NCBI RefSeq assembly: GCF_003054445.1
Contig: NC_042510.1
Span: 620,001 to 684,000, forward strand
Origin: Pichia kudriavzevii
Taxonomy: Eukaryota; Ascomycota; Pichiomycetes; Pichiales; Pichiaceae
Direction: 5' to 3'
Length of the DNA stretch: 64,000 nt
Positions 48,454 through 59,783 of this stretch are shown here, one piece after another (within the stretch, counting starts at the first letter, position 1; every line of letters begins with the position of its first letter). A model generated the notes under the pieces. The model searched no databases. It was not told the origin of the DNA and saw only the letters and a list, made by a program, of their open reading frames with translations. The position numbers were made by a program, and so were the translations under genes.

Positions 48454-50028
48454 ATGTTAAGATTAACCACTAGAACCAACACTCTAAGGTCCCCAAGGGT
48501 CTTTTCCGCTCTTTCCAGCATTAGATGCTACTCTGACTTGCCAGTCTATCAAACAATCACACTTCCTAATGGTCAAACCTACGAACAACCAACTGGTTTG
48601 TTCATCAATGGTGAGTTTGTCAAGTCCCAGCAACACAAGACTTTTGAAGTTATCAACCCTTCCACCGAGGAAGAAATCTGTCATGTCCATGAAGCAAGAG
48701 CCGAAGATGTCGACCTTGCTGTGGATGCTGCAAATAAGGCTTTCCATTCCACTTGGTCTAAGATGGACCCATCCATTAGAGGTAAGTACTTGCTCAACCT
48801 GGCGGACTTGATGGAGGCACACAAGGACACCTTGGCTGCTATTGAGTCCATGGACAATGGTAAGGCGTTAGTTTCTGCACAGGGCGATGTCGGTCTTGTC
48901 ATTAACTACCTCAGATACTGTGCCGGTTATGCCGACAAGCTATTTGGTAAGCTCGTTGACACTGGTTCTAACTATTTCAACTATATCAAGAGAGAACCAA
49001 TTGGTGTTTGTGGTCAAATCATTCCATGGAACTTCCCATTACTAATGTGGTCATGGAAGGTTGGTCCTGCCTTGGCTGCAGGTAACACGATTGTCTTGAA
49101 GACTGCAGAGTCCACCCCATTGTCTGCTTTGTATGCTGCAAAGTTGGCCCAAGAAGCGGGAATTCCAAAGGGTGTTATCAATATTGTCTCTGGTTTTGGT
49201 AAGATCACTGGTGAAGCAATTTCCTTACATCCAAAGATTAAGAAGTTGGCCTTTACTGGTTCCACTGCTACAGGTAAGCACATTATGAAGGCTGCAGCAG
49301 AATCAAACTTGAAGAAGGTTACCTTGGAATTGGGTGGTAAGTCTCCAAATATTGTTTTCAATGATGCTGACATTAAGAAGGCTGTCAACTCTTTAGTTTT
49401 GGGTATTTTCTTCAATTCTGGTGAGGTTTGTTGTGCTGGTTCTAGAGTTTTCATTCAAGAGGGTGTCTATGATGAAGTTCTGGAGGAATTCAAGAAGGCT
49501 GCTGAAAATTTGAAGGTTGGTAACCCATTTGAAGATGGTGTTTTCCAAGGTGCCCAAACCTCTCAACAACAATTGTCTAAGATTCTGTCTTATGTTGATT
49601 CCGCAAAGTCTGAAGGTGCAACTCTAATTGCAGGTGGTGAAAGATTGGGTGACAAGGGTTTCTTTGTTAAGCCAACTATTTTCGCCGACGTTAAGCCAAC
49701 TATGAAGATTTACACTGAAGAAATTTTCGGTCCATTTGCTGCTGTCACCAAGTTCAAGACCGCCGATGAAGCCATCAAGTTGGCAAATGACTCTGAATAC
49801 GGTTTGGCTGCAGGTATTCATACTAAATCTCTCGACACTGCTACATATGTTGCAAACAATTTGGAAGCAGGTACTGTTTGGATTAACACCTACAATGATT
49901 TCCACCATAACATGCCATTTGGTGGTTTCAAGCAATCTGGTATTGGTAGAGAAATGGGTGAAGAAGCTTTTGAGAACTACACCCAATGGAAGACTGTTAG
50001 AGTTGCCATTAACGATGGTCCACAATAA
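48454..50028 (+). CDS. ALD5: Mitochondrial aldehyde dehydrogenase (ALD4/ALD5-like)
   Basis: Predicted 524 residues from the ATG at 48454. The first 27 residues ([20 protein letters not shown]) are Arg/Ser-rich without acids and end near a RCYS cleavage-like site, so a mitochondrial presequence is likely. The ALDH core is complete: [45 protein letters not shown] with the general-base glutamate, and catalytic C326 in GEVCCAGSR. It ends with the usual QWKTVRVAI. The enzyme oxidises acetaldehyde to acetate in the matrix with NAD(P). Codon use is noticeably biased (AAG, GGT, TTG, GTT), suggesting high expression. Choice between ALD4 and ALD5 is uncertain. Confidence 0.93.
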   Translation: MLRLTTRTNTLRSPRVFSALSSIRCYSDLPVYQTITLPNGQTYEQPTGLFINGEFVKSQQHKTFEVINPSTEEEICHVHEARAEDVDLAVDAANKAFHSTWSKMDPSIRGKYLLNLADLMEAHKDTLAAIESMDNGKALVSAQGDVGLVINYLRYCAGYADKLFGKLVDTGSNYFNYIKREPIGVCGQIIPWNFPLLMWSWKVGPALAAGNTIVLKTAESTPLSALYAAKLAQEAGIPKGVINIVSGFGKITGEAISLHPKIKKLAFTGSTATGKHIMKAAAESNLKKVTLELGGKSPNIVFNDADIKKAVNSLVLGIFFNSGEVCCAGSRVFIQEGVYDEVLEEFKKAAENLKVGNPFEDGVFQGAQTSQQQLSKILSYVDSAKSEGATLIAGGERLGDKGFFVKPTIFADVKPTMKIYTEEIFGPFAAVTKFKTADEAIKLANDSEYGLAAGIHTKSLDTATYVANNLEAGTVWINTYNDFHHNMPFGGFKQSGIGREMGEEAFENYTQWKTVRVAINDGPQ

Positions 50029-50744
50029 GTTAATTCTCTTTATATTTTGAGAAAAAAGAAAGAAAATTGATTGAAGTTATTGTGATCTTTTCTCCATACC
50101 CTTCTTGAATATCTATTGTATTTTTATTACTCGATTCCGACTACTTTATATCTATTTCCTATATACTGAATAAATAACGACATGCACGAAATTTAAATAA
50201 TTTGTCAATATAGGGAAGGGGCAGTTGAAGGAATCGTTACACTACATAAACGCGGTTTCTCAAGATTGAGGTAGACTTATTTGCAAGTGTCCTATCAACC
50301 AGCTAGTCGCTGCTCTGCTTTTGGGAAAAGGTAAACACGGGAGGGGCGCGCGCCTTGCCTGCGCAATTGTAAAGAGAGAGGAAACGATCTGTTTTGATGT
50401 GTGTTTTTGATCCGAGACATATGGAAAGACAAATTGGAGAAGTGTCTTTCAAGGAGGATTTGAATTGTTGCCACCTACAAACACACTGCTAGTTGTTTGC
50501 ATTGTATACACCAAGATTGGAGAGAGAAAAAAATTGGAGAAAAAAAACAAGAAAGGCAACCTTCCCCATCTGCAAGTGATTCGATATTCAAAGAGTAAAG
50601 AGAACCTTTGTTTTGTCTGAATTTTTTTTAAGCGTATATACAGCTGAGAATTCTAGTACATAATTGCAATTCCATCGAAACCTTGAATAGCTATAGCAGT
50701 CGACACTGTAAATTCCAATTGGATCAAGAGAGACTTAGAGAAGG
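50029..50744. other. Intergenic: ALD 3' flank and LTE1 promoter
   Basis: About 715 bases. A GC-rich island GGGGCGCGCGCC lies near 50343 in otherwise AT-rich DNA. No ORF or RNA gene is recognised. Confidence 0.4.
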
Positions 50745-53700
50745 ATGTCTATCAATTCCAATGGTTGTGCTGCATACCGGGATAGTGTAAGTTTTGATGA
50801 TTCTGACCCACCAGAAATCAACCGCATGGCGTCTAGGAGATCAAAAGGATCAATAGGATCAATAGGATCAGTGGGATCAGTGGGATCAATGGCTGATGTC
50901 AAGTCTGGTCTTAATATGCAACAACTACTACTTAATTTTGAAGAGAATGAGCCGATTTTTGAAAACGAACTACTATACCCGACGCCAACTGAATCCGAGA
51001 TACTGCATTTTGATGACAACAATAAATTGATGTACGGAACTGTCGAAGCTTTGATTACCTATATAACGTCTCCCCATATTTTGAATTATCAGTTCCTGGT
51101 GGATTTTTTTCTCACTTTTCGTTCATACATTCAACCCTTGCCATTGCTTGAATTATTACTGTGCCGCTTATCGTGGTGCTTGAAGAAATCATTAGACAAA
51201 TCCGATAAGGAGAAGGCACTGGTTGGTAAGCTAACACTGATTAGGACTTTTGTTACGATTCGACATTGGTTATTGAATCATTTCCATGATGATTTTATCA
51301 ATGACTCAATGTTGAGAACTCTATTTGCAACTACTATCAATGAACTGGGGAAACATAAAAAATACGTAGGCGATGATTGTCATAACTTGCAATTGAAAAC
51401 TATCAGAGACTTGAAGAAGACCTATATTGCGTTAGTTTCATTATACTGGGATGTGGATAATGAAATGCATAACGATTTGAGCGATTATGATATTTCCTCG
51501 TATCAGGGATTGGATGCAACGAGATTGAGCATGGTCGGTTTGAATAATTTAAACGATCCTTCAACGAGGAGATTATCAGTTTTGTCAATGCTAGACAACA
51601 CAAGCGCAAGTAATCCGTTACAATCATACCTTAAAAAAGATTCGAATCAACAATATTTGAAGAAAGATACCAATTCGTTCTTATATCCGAAGGATTCCTT
51701 AAACTCTTTAAATATCAAGAAACAGGATGACATGAGCACGTCACCAAGTATAGATTTACTTTACAATACCATAATTGATAAAACTCCAATTTCTGGATTT
51801 GTTTCCTTGGACAACAAGAAACATTTCAAGGGCGGGTTTACAACCAAAGGGAATATTGAAATATCCCAAGACAGCAAAATACGGCAAATACATCCAATTA
51901 CAAAAGAACTATCAAACGAGAAGACAGAACCTCCGATCTACAAATCCAACAAAAATATAGTAGAGAAGAATACCCAAGTAATTAGTCGATCAGCTTCAGT
52001 AAAGGCTAAAAAAAGAAGTTTCATTAAGTCAATTTTTGGTCAAAGTGAAAAGGAAAATGGCCCACAGTCTCTTGACTATTTGATACCACAGCGGGATCGA
52101 AAAGATGAGGTGCAGCGGACACGATCGAATGTTCAGCAGAAGCAGGAGAAGACCATTAAAGAGAATCATCACCAGGATATGATACACAATCTTGAAAAAC
52201 AAGTGTTAATCAAGGAAAGTAGCTTAGACTACCTGGAGGAAATAGTCATTAATGAGTATCAAGATATGTTACAGCACCCTTCTTTTAAACACAGATATTC
52301 TAAAAAACTCAGAGGCATAAATAGGAAAAGTGTATTGTCGATGCCGATGGATCTATCAATGAGTTTTGATGTTGAATCGGGCTTTAATGTTTTGGATTCT
52401 CCGACGAAAATTCGACCACCTAGAGTTTCTGATAATCAACCGGAAAAGTCAATGAATTTGGATCGGGGAGACGCCAATCATCCTTCATTCTCTACTCCTA
52501 TTGATACCTTTGATTGGTCCGACTCAAACAATTTAATTGAAACCGATAATGGTAACCAGGTGTTCGTTGATATGGGTGTGACAACCGCTGATCTGGACAA
52601 TGCGTTAAATGATGGCGATATTCATATTGACCGTCGTAGCCATTCGTTGTCTAAGGATGATAAACTGCAGATGGAGAGACAAAGTTTCCAGCATTTTGAA
52701 ACCAAGAGATTTTCTCAAATACCTCTCAAAAATAAACATCTGAGTGATTCACGCCTTCTTAGACACAGACATAGAAAAAGTTTGAAAAACATGAGCCGTA
52801 AAATCGAACCACTTTTGTCGAATCCACAGCAACAGCAGCAGGCATATTTTAATGAGACGATTTCAGTAAATAATATAAAAAGACAAAGTGTATTGTCTAC
52901 TAAATCGTATGCAACTTATGATTCTGAATTTTCCACTGGCTCTTCGGAGGACAGACGTGAATTGAAAAATCTGAATACTGAAGTTACCTTAAGAAAGAAA
53001 AATGCAATCTCAAATCTAAGAGTTGAGGTAGGTAATGATTCAAATATAAGCGAGGAGTTTAATGACACCGAGTTGATGGATAATACAATCCATGATCAGA
53101 GGCAACTAGGTGAGATTCTCGATTCCGCTGGTGATTTATTTGGTAAGCCCGTGAACTCGATTCTGGATGCGTTTCTAGAATTGCCGTTCAATAATGATTT
53201 CGGAGATGCAGTGCGTATAACGTCCAACATTTCCATCTTACCATCACCAACACCCTCTCAGACGTACTACAATGGACTATCACAAGCCGATATCAATGAA
53301 TTGGCGGCTATTCCGGATGAAAAAGTTGATGGTGATCCTTTTAACTATACTTTGAGTAAACTAAGAGGTGAATGTACAAAGTTTCAAGTTATTGTTGGAT
53401 TAAACGACGCTGACAGTAACATCCACAACAAGCTAGATGAGGAGGAAATTCATAGGAAACATGCTCTTGCCGTTGTATGTGAATCGCCGACAAAAGCCAA
53501 AGATATGATTCATGACAATATTGAAAATACTCTAAATGATCAGTTTCATCGTAACGATAGTGATGTGTCAGATGAGTCTAAAGTTGAAAAGCAAGTCAGA
53601 GATCTCTATATTGTCAACAATTCAACAAGTGATAGTCTTCAACGCACTTCCGTGCATTCTAAAGCCACTTTAGGAAGTAAATTGGAAATGAGCTGCTACT

Positions 53701-54719
53701 CAGCCAAAATGAAAGAAACTGGAAGCATCTTGAGTAGGGTTAGTACCGGTAAACTACTCAAAAATGATGCAGAGAAATCGAATTTTGAGTTACAGTCATT
53801 GATGGTAACCCCTCAAGCTTTGAATTCCAGAGAACATGGGATTACTGTGGAGGACGTTTTAAACGAGAATTTGCATATCCCGTTTATTTTCAAATATGAT
53901 TGTGACCAAATTGCTACACAGATGACTCTCATTGAAAGGGATATTTTACTTGAACTAGAATGGAGAGAACTGATAAATTTAAAATGGGATCAGCCTCTCA
54001 GACCATATAATTCATGGTTAAAGTTGATTCTTGATTCAAAAAATAAATCTGGGCTCGAACTTATCACCTTAAGGTTTAATTTAGTTAATAACTGGATTAT
54101 TTCTGAAATTTTACTCTGTAAAGATATCAACTTGAGAGTCTTGACCATCACTAGGTTTATCCAGTTGGCGGATAAGTGCCGAAGGATTCAAAATTACGGA
54201 ACTTTATTTCAAATTATGCTTGCGCTGAACTCAGAAGTTTTGAGGCAGTTGAAATCGACATGGATTAGGATAGATCCTATTACGATTCTAAGATTCAAAG
54301 ACTTAAAGGACTTGACTTCCCCAAATAACAACTTCAAATGTTATCGGGATGAAGTTACGTCAGTTATACCTTCGAAAGGATTTATTCCATTTTTGCCACT
54401 AGCTTTGAGTGACTTAACAATGTATTCAGAAATGCCCACATTTGTCAGCTCTAAACACAAGGACATTGATTTGGATTCATTGGCAGAATTTGATGCTTCT
54501 TCCGAAATTGATTATCAGCTTGTAAATTTTGAAAAATTCAGAGTTACTGGCGAAACAGTGAAAAATACAATCAGACACATAGAATGGTCTAAATTTTACG
54601 AACTTGAAACTAATAAAGAAATTTTATCTAGATGTTTGTACATCAGCTCATTAAGTGAGGAAGATATGTCTTTGTGTCTGAAGCAAATTGAGCTAAATCC
54701 GGCATCTCCCACATTTTGA
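50745..54719 (+). CDS. LTE1: LTE1, RasGEF-domain protein of mitotic exit
   Basis: A 1324-residue protein (S. cerevisiae Lte1 about 1435). The N-terminal RasGEF-N module lies near residues 85-210 (LMYGTVEALITYITS, then LVDFFLTFRSYIQPLPLLELLLCRLSW). A long disordered middle of about 800 residues holds many phospho-site-like Ser/Thr clusters, including KKRSFIKSIFGQSEKENG. The catalytic RasGEF-like domain runs from about 1050 to 1300 with DQIATQMTLIERDILLELEW, LVNNWIISEILLC, FIQLADKCRRIQNYG and the cap region IPSKGFIPFLPLALSDLT. Lte1 sits in the bud cortex and restrains Kin4/Bfa1 to permit Tem1 activation; despite the fold, GEF activity on Tem1 is doubted. Tandem GSI/GSV codons near residue 35 come from a short DNA repeat. 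Confidence 0.9.
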   Translation: MSINSNGCAAYRDSVSFDDSDPPEINRMASRRSKGSIGSIGSVGSVGSMADVKSGLNMQQLLLNFEENEPIFENELLYPTPTESEILHFDDNNKLMYGTVEALITYITSPHILNYQFLVDFFLTFRSYIQPLPLLELLLCRLSWCLKKSLDKSDKEKALVGKLTLIRTFVTIRHWLLNHFHDDFINDSMLRTLFATTINELGKHKKYVGDDCHNLQLKTIRDLKKTYIALVSLYWDVDNEMHNDLSDYDISSYQGLDATRLSMVGLNNLNDPSTRRLSVLSMLDNTSASNPLQSYLKKDSNQQYLKKDTNSFLYPKDSLNSLNIKKQDDMSTSPSIDLLYNTIIDKTPISGFVSLDNKKHFKGGFTTKGNIEISQDSKIRQIHPITKELSNEKTEPPIYKSNKNIVEKNTQVISRSASVKAKKRSFIKSIFGQSEKENGPQSLDYLIPQRDRKDEVQRTRSNVQQKQEKTIKENHHQDMIHNLEKQVLIKESSLDYLEEIVINEYQDMLQHPSFKHRYSKKLRGINRKSVLSMPMDLSMSFDVESGFNVLDSPTKIRPPRVSDNQPEKSMNLDRGDANHPSFSTPIDTFDWSDSNNLIETDNGNQVFVDMGVTTADLDNALNDGDIHIDRRSHSLSKDDKLQMERQSFQHFETKRFSQIPLKNKHLSDSRLLRHRHRKSLKNMSRKIEPLLSNPQQQQQAYFNETISVNNIKRQSVLSTKSYATYDSEFSTGSSEDRRELKNLNTEVTLRKKNAISNLRVEVGNDSNISEEFNDTELMDNTIHDQRQLGEILDSAGDLFGKPVNSILDAFLELPFNNDFGDAVRITSNISILPSPTPSQTYYNGLSQADINELAAIPDEKVDGDPFNYTLSKLRGECTKFQVIVGLNDADSNIHNKLDEEEIHRKHALAVVCESPTKAKDMIHDNIENTLNDQFHRNDSDVSDESKVEKQVRDLYIVNNSTSDSLQRTSVHSKATLGSKLEMSCYSAKMKETGSILSRVSTGKLLKNDAEKSNFELQSLMVTPQALNSREHGITVEDVLNENLHIPFIFKYDCDQIATQMTLIERDILLELEWRELINLKWDQPLRPYNSWLKLILDSKNKSGLELITLRFNLVNNWIISEILLCKDINLRVLTITRFIQLADKCRRIQNYGTLFQIMLALNSEVLRQLKSTWIRIDPITILRFKDLKDLTSPNNNFKCYRDEVTSVIPSKGFIPFLPLALSDLTMYSEMPTFVSSKHKDIDLDSLAEFDASSEIDYQLVNFEKFRVTGETVKNTIRHIEWSKFYELETNKEILSRCLYISSLSEEDMSLCLKQIELNPASPTF

Positions 54720-55193
54720 ATCTAACCAACATTTAATAGAAATAATGATTAATAATTACTTGTATACTTATTTGTGTAATTAGAAACTAATTGCATTGCT
54801 AACTGATTTACCCAGGGGGGTAAGTTTAGTAAATAAAAAAATATTTGTCAAAGTGGTGCAATTTTACAGCACTTTGGTCGACAAATTTCTCCGAAAAGGG
54901 TGCGTATCGACGATCTGTTTACCATTTGCTGTCCTGAGTGATTAACCAGATTAATCGTTTTGATTAAGCAATGCGATTCTCAAACTACAGCACTCTTTGT
55001 TGACAGTTCTTCAATTCAACATAATTTTCAAGCTAAGACCCCAGGATACTTCGAATCTAGTCTTTAATTGCCATAACTAAGCCGGAAAATCATACCCGGT
55101 GTTATTCCTCATTGTGTGTGCCCAGAAAAAATTAATCAAGTCGTACGAAAAAAGAGCTGAGCAATAACTGTAATCGACATTTAAAAATAGACG
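54720..55193. other. Intergenic between LTE1 and the first myosin
   Basis: About 470 bases, AT-rich, with the word CAGCACT occurring twice (near 54870 and 54988). Nothing else is recognised. Confidence 0.35.
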
Positions 55194-58100
55194 ATGAAGT
55201 TGGAGGTAGGCACCAACTGCTGGATCCCCGATCAGAAGGAGGGTTGGATAAGTGTGATTGTCCAAAGCAAGGAGTATTCGCCAGAACACAAGAAATATAG
55301 AATTGAGCTCGTTAGTGATGGCCCAATAAATGAAAGTTACGCCATTGAAGTACCTGAGTTGAATGAAAAGGATGAAAAACTACCAAAGTTGAAGAATACA
55401 GATGACACTGTAGACGATCTAACTGCGTTGCCTCATTTGAACGAACCCTCTGTTTTGAATTCCGTGAAGCTAAGGTACCAAATGAAAAAGATATACACTT
55501 TTTCAGGTATTGTATTAGTGGCGGTAAATCCATTCGATAGAGTCGATTATTTGTATACACAGGAGGTAATCAAATCTTATCATAAAGCAGGAAAGTCGGA
55601 TAACCCTCCACATGTGTTTTCAATTGCCGAAGAGTCTTTCAAACTGATGAAGAAGAACCAACAAAGTCAGTCCATTATAGTTTCTGGAGAATCAGGTGCA
55701 GGTAAAACGGTCTCTGCCAAATATATAATGAGATTTTTTGCTTCAGTACATCATGAAGGTGCATCGATCAATATAACTGAAATTGAAAAACAAATATTGG
55801 CTACCAATCCTATTATGGAATCTTTTGGTAATGCGAAAACCACACGAAATGATAATTCATCACGATTTGGTAAATACCTGGAAATTTCGTTTGACAACAA
55901 AAACTTAATTTGTGGTGCAAGAATCCAAACATTCCTGTTGGAGAGATCGAGACTAGTCTATCAAGATCAAAATGAAAGAAATTATCATATATTTTACCAA
56001 ATGGTGAGTGGTTTAGAAAAACGATTGAAGAACAAATTATATCTAACTAGAGTGCAAGATTACCATTATTTGAATCAAGGTCAAACTGCAAGTATTGAGG
56101 GCGTGGATGATGTTGCAGAATTCAAAGTAACGCGTGAAGCATTGAAAGTCATTGGCATAGATAAAGAGACTCAATTCGAGATTTTCAAAGTAATGGCAGG
56201 TTTGTTGCACCTAGGAAATGTTGAGATTGAAAATTCAAGAAATGAAGCATTTCTTTCGAGTGATAATCAGAGTCTTCAGTATGCTTGTGATTTACTAGGT
56301 TTCGATCATAAAGAATTTGGCAAATGTTTAGTCAAGAAGAAGATTGTAACGAGGTCTGACAGCATATCATCTAACATGAAATATCACGAGGCAATAGTTG
56401 CCAGAGATTCAATATCAAAATATATTTATTCTTTGTTGTTTGATTGGATTGTTGAACATATCAACCAAGACTTATACCCACCTGAAATTGAAGCCAAAAG
56501 TGTATCATTTATTGGTGTATTAGATATCTACGGATTTGAGCATTTTTTCATCAACTCATTTGAACAATTCTGCATCAATTATGCAAACGAGAAGCTACAA
56601 CAGCAATTCACACATCATGTCTTTAAATTACAACAGGAAGAATACACAAAGGAAGGTATAGAATGGTCATTTATTACCTTTCAAGATAATCAGCCATGCA
56701 TCGACGTTATAGAAAACAGAAATGGTATCCTTTCACTATTAGATGAACAGTGTAGATTGCCATCAGGCTCAGACCAAGCGTGGGCCGAGAAAATGTTCCA
56801 TTCATTGACTGTGCCACCTTTTAACAAAGTGTTTAAGAAAGGACGTTTTGGAAATGACAAATTTGTGGTGTCTCATTATGCCTTGGATGTCACTTACGAT
56901 ATAAAAGGCTTTTTAGAGAAAAATAGAGACACAGTTTCGGATGTACAAAACAAAGTGTTAGAATCAACAAAAAATAAGTTTCTTCAGTCACTGATAAATT
57001 CAAAATTAGTTGATGGAGACTTGTCAACATCAGCCAATGATACGTATAAAAGAGAAAGTGGATTTAATAGAAATAAGAGGCCAACTTTGAGTCACATGTT
57101 CAAGAACTCATTGAATCAATTAGTAGCTAAACTTGGAAATACCAATGCGCATTATATTAGATGTATTAAACCTAATGAAGCAAAAAGCGCCTGGACTTTT
57201 GATAATCTAATGGTACTATCACAATTAAGAGCCTGTGGTGTTCTAGAAACAATTAGAATCTCACTAGTTGGTTGTCCATCCAAGTATTGTTATGACGAAT
57301 TTATAGAAAGGTTTGTTGTTTTATTAGATGCCGAAGATGAAAAGAAGGTCAAAAGAAAAATGGTTGTTTCAATGGACGAGAAGAAAAAGATAAGTAGTAA
57401 ACTACTACGATCATACGTGGAGGAGAATGCTTTATTTCAATTGGGTAGAACAAAAATATTTTTCAGGGCAGGTGTCTTGGGGCAATTAGAAATTGCTAAG
57501 TCCAACAAAATATTTGCAGCAGCTACTACAATACAAAAATATGGCCGTTGCCATTTTGAAAGGATCAAATGGTTATTGGCAAGAAGGTCTACTATAGATT
57601 TGCAAAGTTTAATTAGAGGCTTTTTGTCACGATTAAACCAACAGCATACAATCAGTATGATTGTAAGAATTCAAGCGATAACAAGGGGATTTGTTTGTCG
57701 AAGAAAAACCTCACAATTGATCAGTAAAACCACATTGATTCAATCATATATTAGAAGATATATAGTTAGAGAAGAATTTGTTAGATTAGTCGATGAACAC
57801 AAAAAGAGAGTTGCAGCCATGCTTGAAACGAAAAATCGCTTGTTAGCTGAAGAAAAAAAGGAAGAAGCAAATGTTTTTCATGGCGATAAAGAGAAATTTG
57901 TTGAAACATATCAGGGAAAAGGAGATGGTGAGAGAGAAAAGATATTGGTGCTGGATGATCAATTAGAGCAAAGAACGCATTCACAGGCACAAAATGCAAG
58001 TCCTTCGTGTATTTTTAAGTCTAGTGATACCTCACCGAATCTCTCTGAAGACTTACCAGTTAGTTTTATCAATTTTGATGCTCTTTCTCAAGGTACGGAA

Positions 58101-59669
58101 AGAAGTATCCACAAGGTGGAATATAATGAGGATGTCGATAAAATGTTGGAAGCATGGAACCTAATATGTGAAAGTTTACCCCCTCAGAGATACACATATG
58201 ATGATTTATTAGGCATGAAACCTTATAAAGCACTTTGTACAATTTCCCGGTTTTTGATTCAAAAAATTCGGGTAACCAATACCAGACTGAATGAAGTGTT
58301 GGGCGGGGAAACAATCAAAAGCAAAACTTTGAACGACAATCTCCAAAGGAGTTTTAGTTCAGATGTATTAATGTTCAAAAAGACAATGCGGCGTCTGAAA
58401 TACGTAAAACCTGAGGCAGTATCCAAAAGACATTCGATAAGATCTATTTCTGGCTCTCCAAACACTAACAGAAGTTCATCCCAACAATCAATACAAACAA
58501 TGTCGAGATTTGATAGAAGCTATAAATCAGCGTTAGCTGATATATCAGGTTATCAGAAAGGGACACGGCTTGTGACAGAATCGGTGGCTCAACTGGTGCT
58601 CGAAGATATAAGGCCCATTGCTGTTTCTGCGTTGGACGAAGACGACCCAGATGATGTAAAGCTAGTCTCAGTTGATGAGCTTCTATATCATTCCAGACTT
58701 ATTTCTGAGATACTAACTGGAATGTGGTCTGTCGGAATGTACAATGAATCAGCCATGTTTCTGATGTCTTGTTTTGAGATTATTGAAAAAGAGGTTCAGT
58801 ACTGTGTGGAAAAGTCGGATCATTTTGAGCACGCGGCAAGATTGATAACTAACCTTCATGATTTAAATGTTAAAATCTCCAATATTAGAACTAACATTAT
58901 GCAAGATCTTAATACCAAGCTTTTTGGTGGTGGCGTTGATCGAAGCAAATATTTGAAAATACTTTCTATAGTGAGGAGGTTTACAGAATGCTTCTTTGCC
59001 AAAATGTACACCGCATGGATGGACGGAATTAGGGGGGAAATTCAGAAAATTGCACCTGACGCTTTAGCTTTAGACGATACGTATTTTGCTATTAAAAAGA
59101 CGCCACACTCATACTTTCGACATGCAATTCAGAAGGGCTCTAAATACAAAATGTACGATGTTGTTAGATTGGTTAATAATCTCTATGTTGCTCTGAACAA
59201 AAATCGTTATGAAAAACCCATTGTTGATTCTATAATCAAGGATTTACTAAAGTTTATGGATATTATTTGCTTCAACGATATTATGATGAGAAGTAAGTAT
59301 TTGAATGTTGAAAAGAGTACGCTGATTAAATCAAACATTACGTTGCTTCTAGATTGGTGTGCTAACCAGCAAATTCCAGATGCTCCAGGTTTTGTGATGC
59401 ACTTGTTAACATTATGTCAGATATTACAATTGAAAAAACACGGGTTGTCTGATGTGGACCAAATAACATCAGTTTGCACTTGTCTTACGCCATCGCAAAT
59501 TAAAAGAATCGTCGGACAAGTCGATAAACAAGAAGAACGGATTTGCAGCTATTCTACGGTTGGATCCACTCCATCATTTGATAATACACTTGATTCTAGC
59601 ATTAGCGATACCGATTTTTTGATTGCAATAGATTACGAGATGTTTGAAAATAAAATCTTAGATGTATGA
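55194..59669 (+). CDS. Class V myosin heavy chain, divergent copy
   Basis: A 1491-residue myosin V. The motor has P-loop GESGAGKT at 165-172, switch I NDNSSRFGK, switch II DIYGFE and actin-binding elements near HYIRCIKPNE. About four IQ-like motifs can be seen (IQKYGRCHFERIKW, LQSLIRGFLSR, IQAITRGFVCRR, IQSYIRRYIVREEF) where Myo2 has six. The coiled-coil that follows is short and weak (about residues 860-930). The globular dilute tail is present (NDIMMRSKYLN, TPSQIKRIV) but appears to lack the last conserved segment of Myo2. The motor has FEHFFINSFEQ where the neighbour has the canonical FEHFEKNSFEQ. It may be a specialised, MYO4-like or monomeric motor for cargo along actin cables. Paralogue identity uncertain. 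Confidence 0.9.
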   Translation: MKLEVGTNCWIPDQKEGWISVIVQSKEYSPEHKKYRIELVSDGPINESYAIEVPELNEKDEKLPKLKNTDDTVDDLTALPHLNEPSVLNSVKLRYQMKKIYTFSGIVLVAVNPFDRVDYLYTQEVIKSYHKAGKSDNPPHVFSIAEESFKLMKKNQQSQSIIVSGESGAGKTVSAKYIMRFFASVHHEGASINITEIEKQILATNPIMESFGNAKTTRNDNSSRFGKYLEISFDNKNLICGARIQTFLLERSRLVYQDQNERNYHIFYQMVSGLEKRLKNKLYLTRVQDYHYLNQGQTASIEGVDDVAEFKVTREALKVIGIDKETQFEIFKVMAGLLHLGNVEIENSRNEAFLSSDNQSLQYACDLLGFDHKEFGKCLVKKKIVTRSDSISSNMKYHEAIVARDSISKYIYSLLFDWIVEHINQDLYPPEIEAKSVSFIGVLDIYGFEHFFINSFEQFCINYANEKLQQQFTHHVFKLQQEEYTKEGIEWSFITFQDNQPCIDVIENRNGILSLLDEQCRLPSGSDQAWAEKMFHSLTVPPFNKVFKKGRFGNDKFVVSHYALDVTYDIKGFLEKNRDTVSDVQNKVLESTKNKFLQSLINSKLVDGDLSTSANDTYKRESGFNRNKRPTLSHMFKNSLNQLVAKLGNTNAHYIRCIKPNEAKSAWTFDNLMVLSQLRACGVLETIRISLVGCPSKYCYDEFIERFVVLLDAEDEKKVKRKMVVSMDEKKKISSKLLRSYVEENALFQLGRTKIFFRAGVLGQLEIAKSNKIFAAATTIQKYGRCHFERIKWLLARRSTIDLQSLIRGFLSRLNQQHTISMIVRIQAITRGFVCRRKTSQLISKTTLIQSYIRRYIVREEFVRLVDEHKKRVAAMLETKNRLLAEEKKEEANVFHGDKEKFVETYQGKGDGEREKILVLDDQLEQRTHSQAQNASPSCIFKSSDTSPNLSEDLPVSFINFDALSQGTERSIHKVEYNEDVDKMLEAWNLICESLPPQRYTYDDLLGMKPYKALCTISRFLIQKIRVTNTRLNEVLGGETIKSKTLNDNLQRSFSSDVLMFKKTMRRLKYVKPEAVSKRHSIRSISGSPNTNRSSSQQSIQTMSRFDRSYKSALADISGYQKGTRLVTESVAQLVLEDIRPIAVSALDEDDPDDVKLVSVDELLYHSRLISEILTGMWSVGMYNESAMFLMSCFEIIEKEVQYCVEKSDHFEHAARLITNLHDLNVKISNIRTNIMQDLNTKLFGGGVDRSKYLKILSIVRRFTECFFAKMYTAWMDGIRGEIQKIAPDALALDDTYFAIKKTPHSYFRHAIQKGSKYKMYDVVRLVNNLYVALNKNRYEKPIVDSIIKDLLKFMDIICFNDIMMRSKYLNVEKSTLIKSNITLLLDWCANQQIPDAPGFVMHLLTLCQILQLKKHGLSDVDQITSVCTCLTPSQIKRIVGQVDKQEERICSYSTVGSTPSFDNTLDSSISDTDFLIAIDYEMFENKILDV

Positions 59670-59783
59670 GATAAGCGACCAAATTAGTATTGTGTACATA
59701 GTATTGGAGTGGTTCACATTGGGTTATGTATACAAGTGCGCATGTATGTATTTATGTATAAAGCTGTCCGTAACCACTATGAA

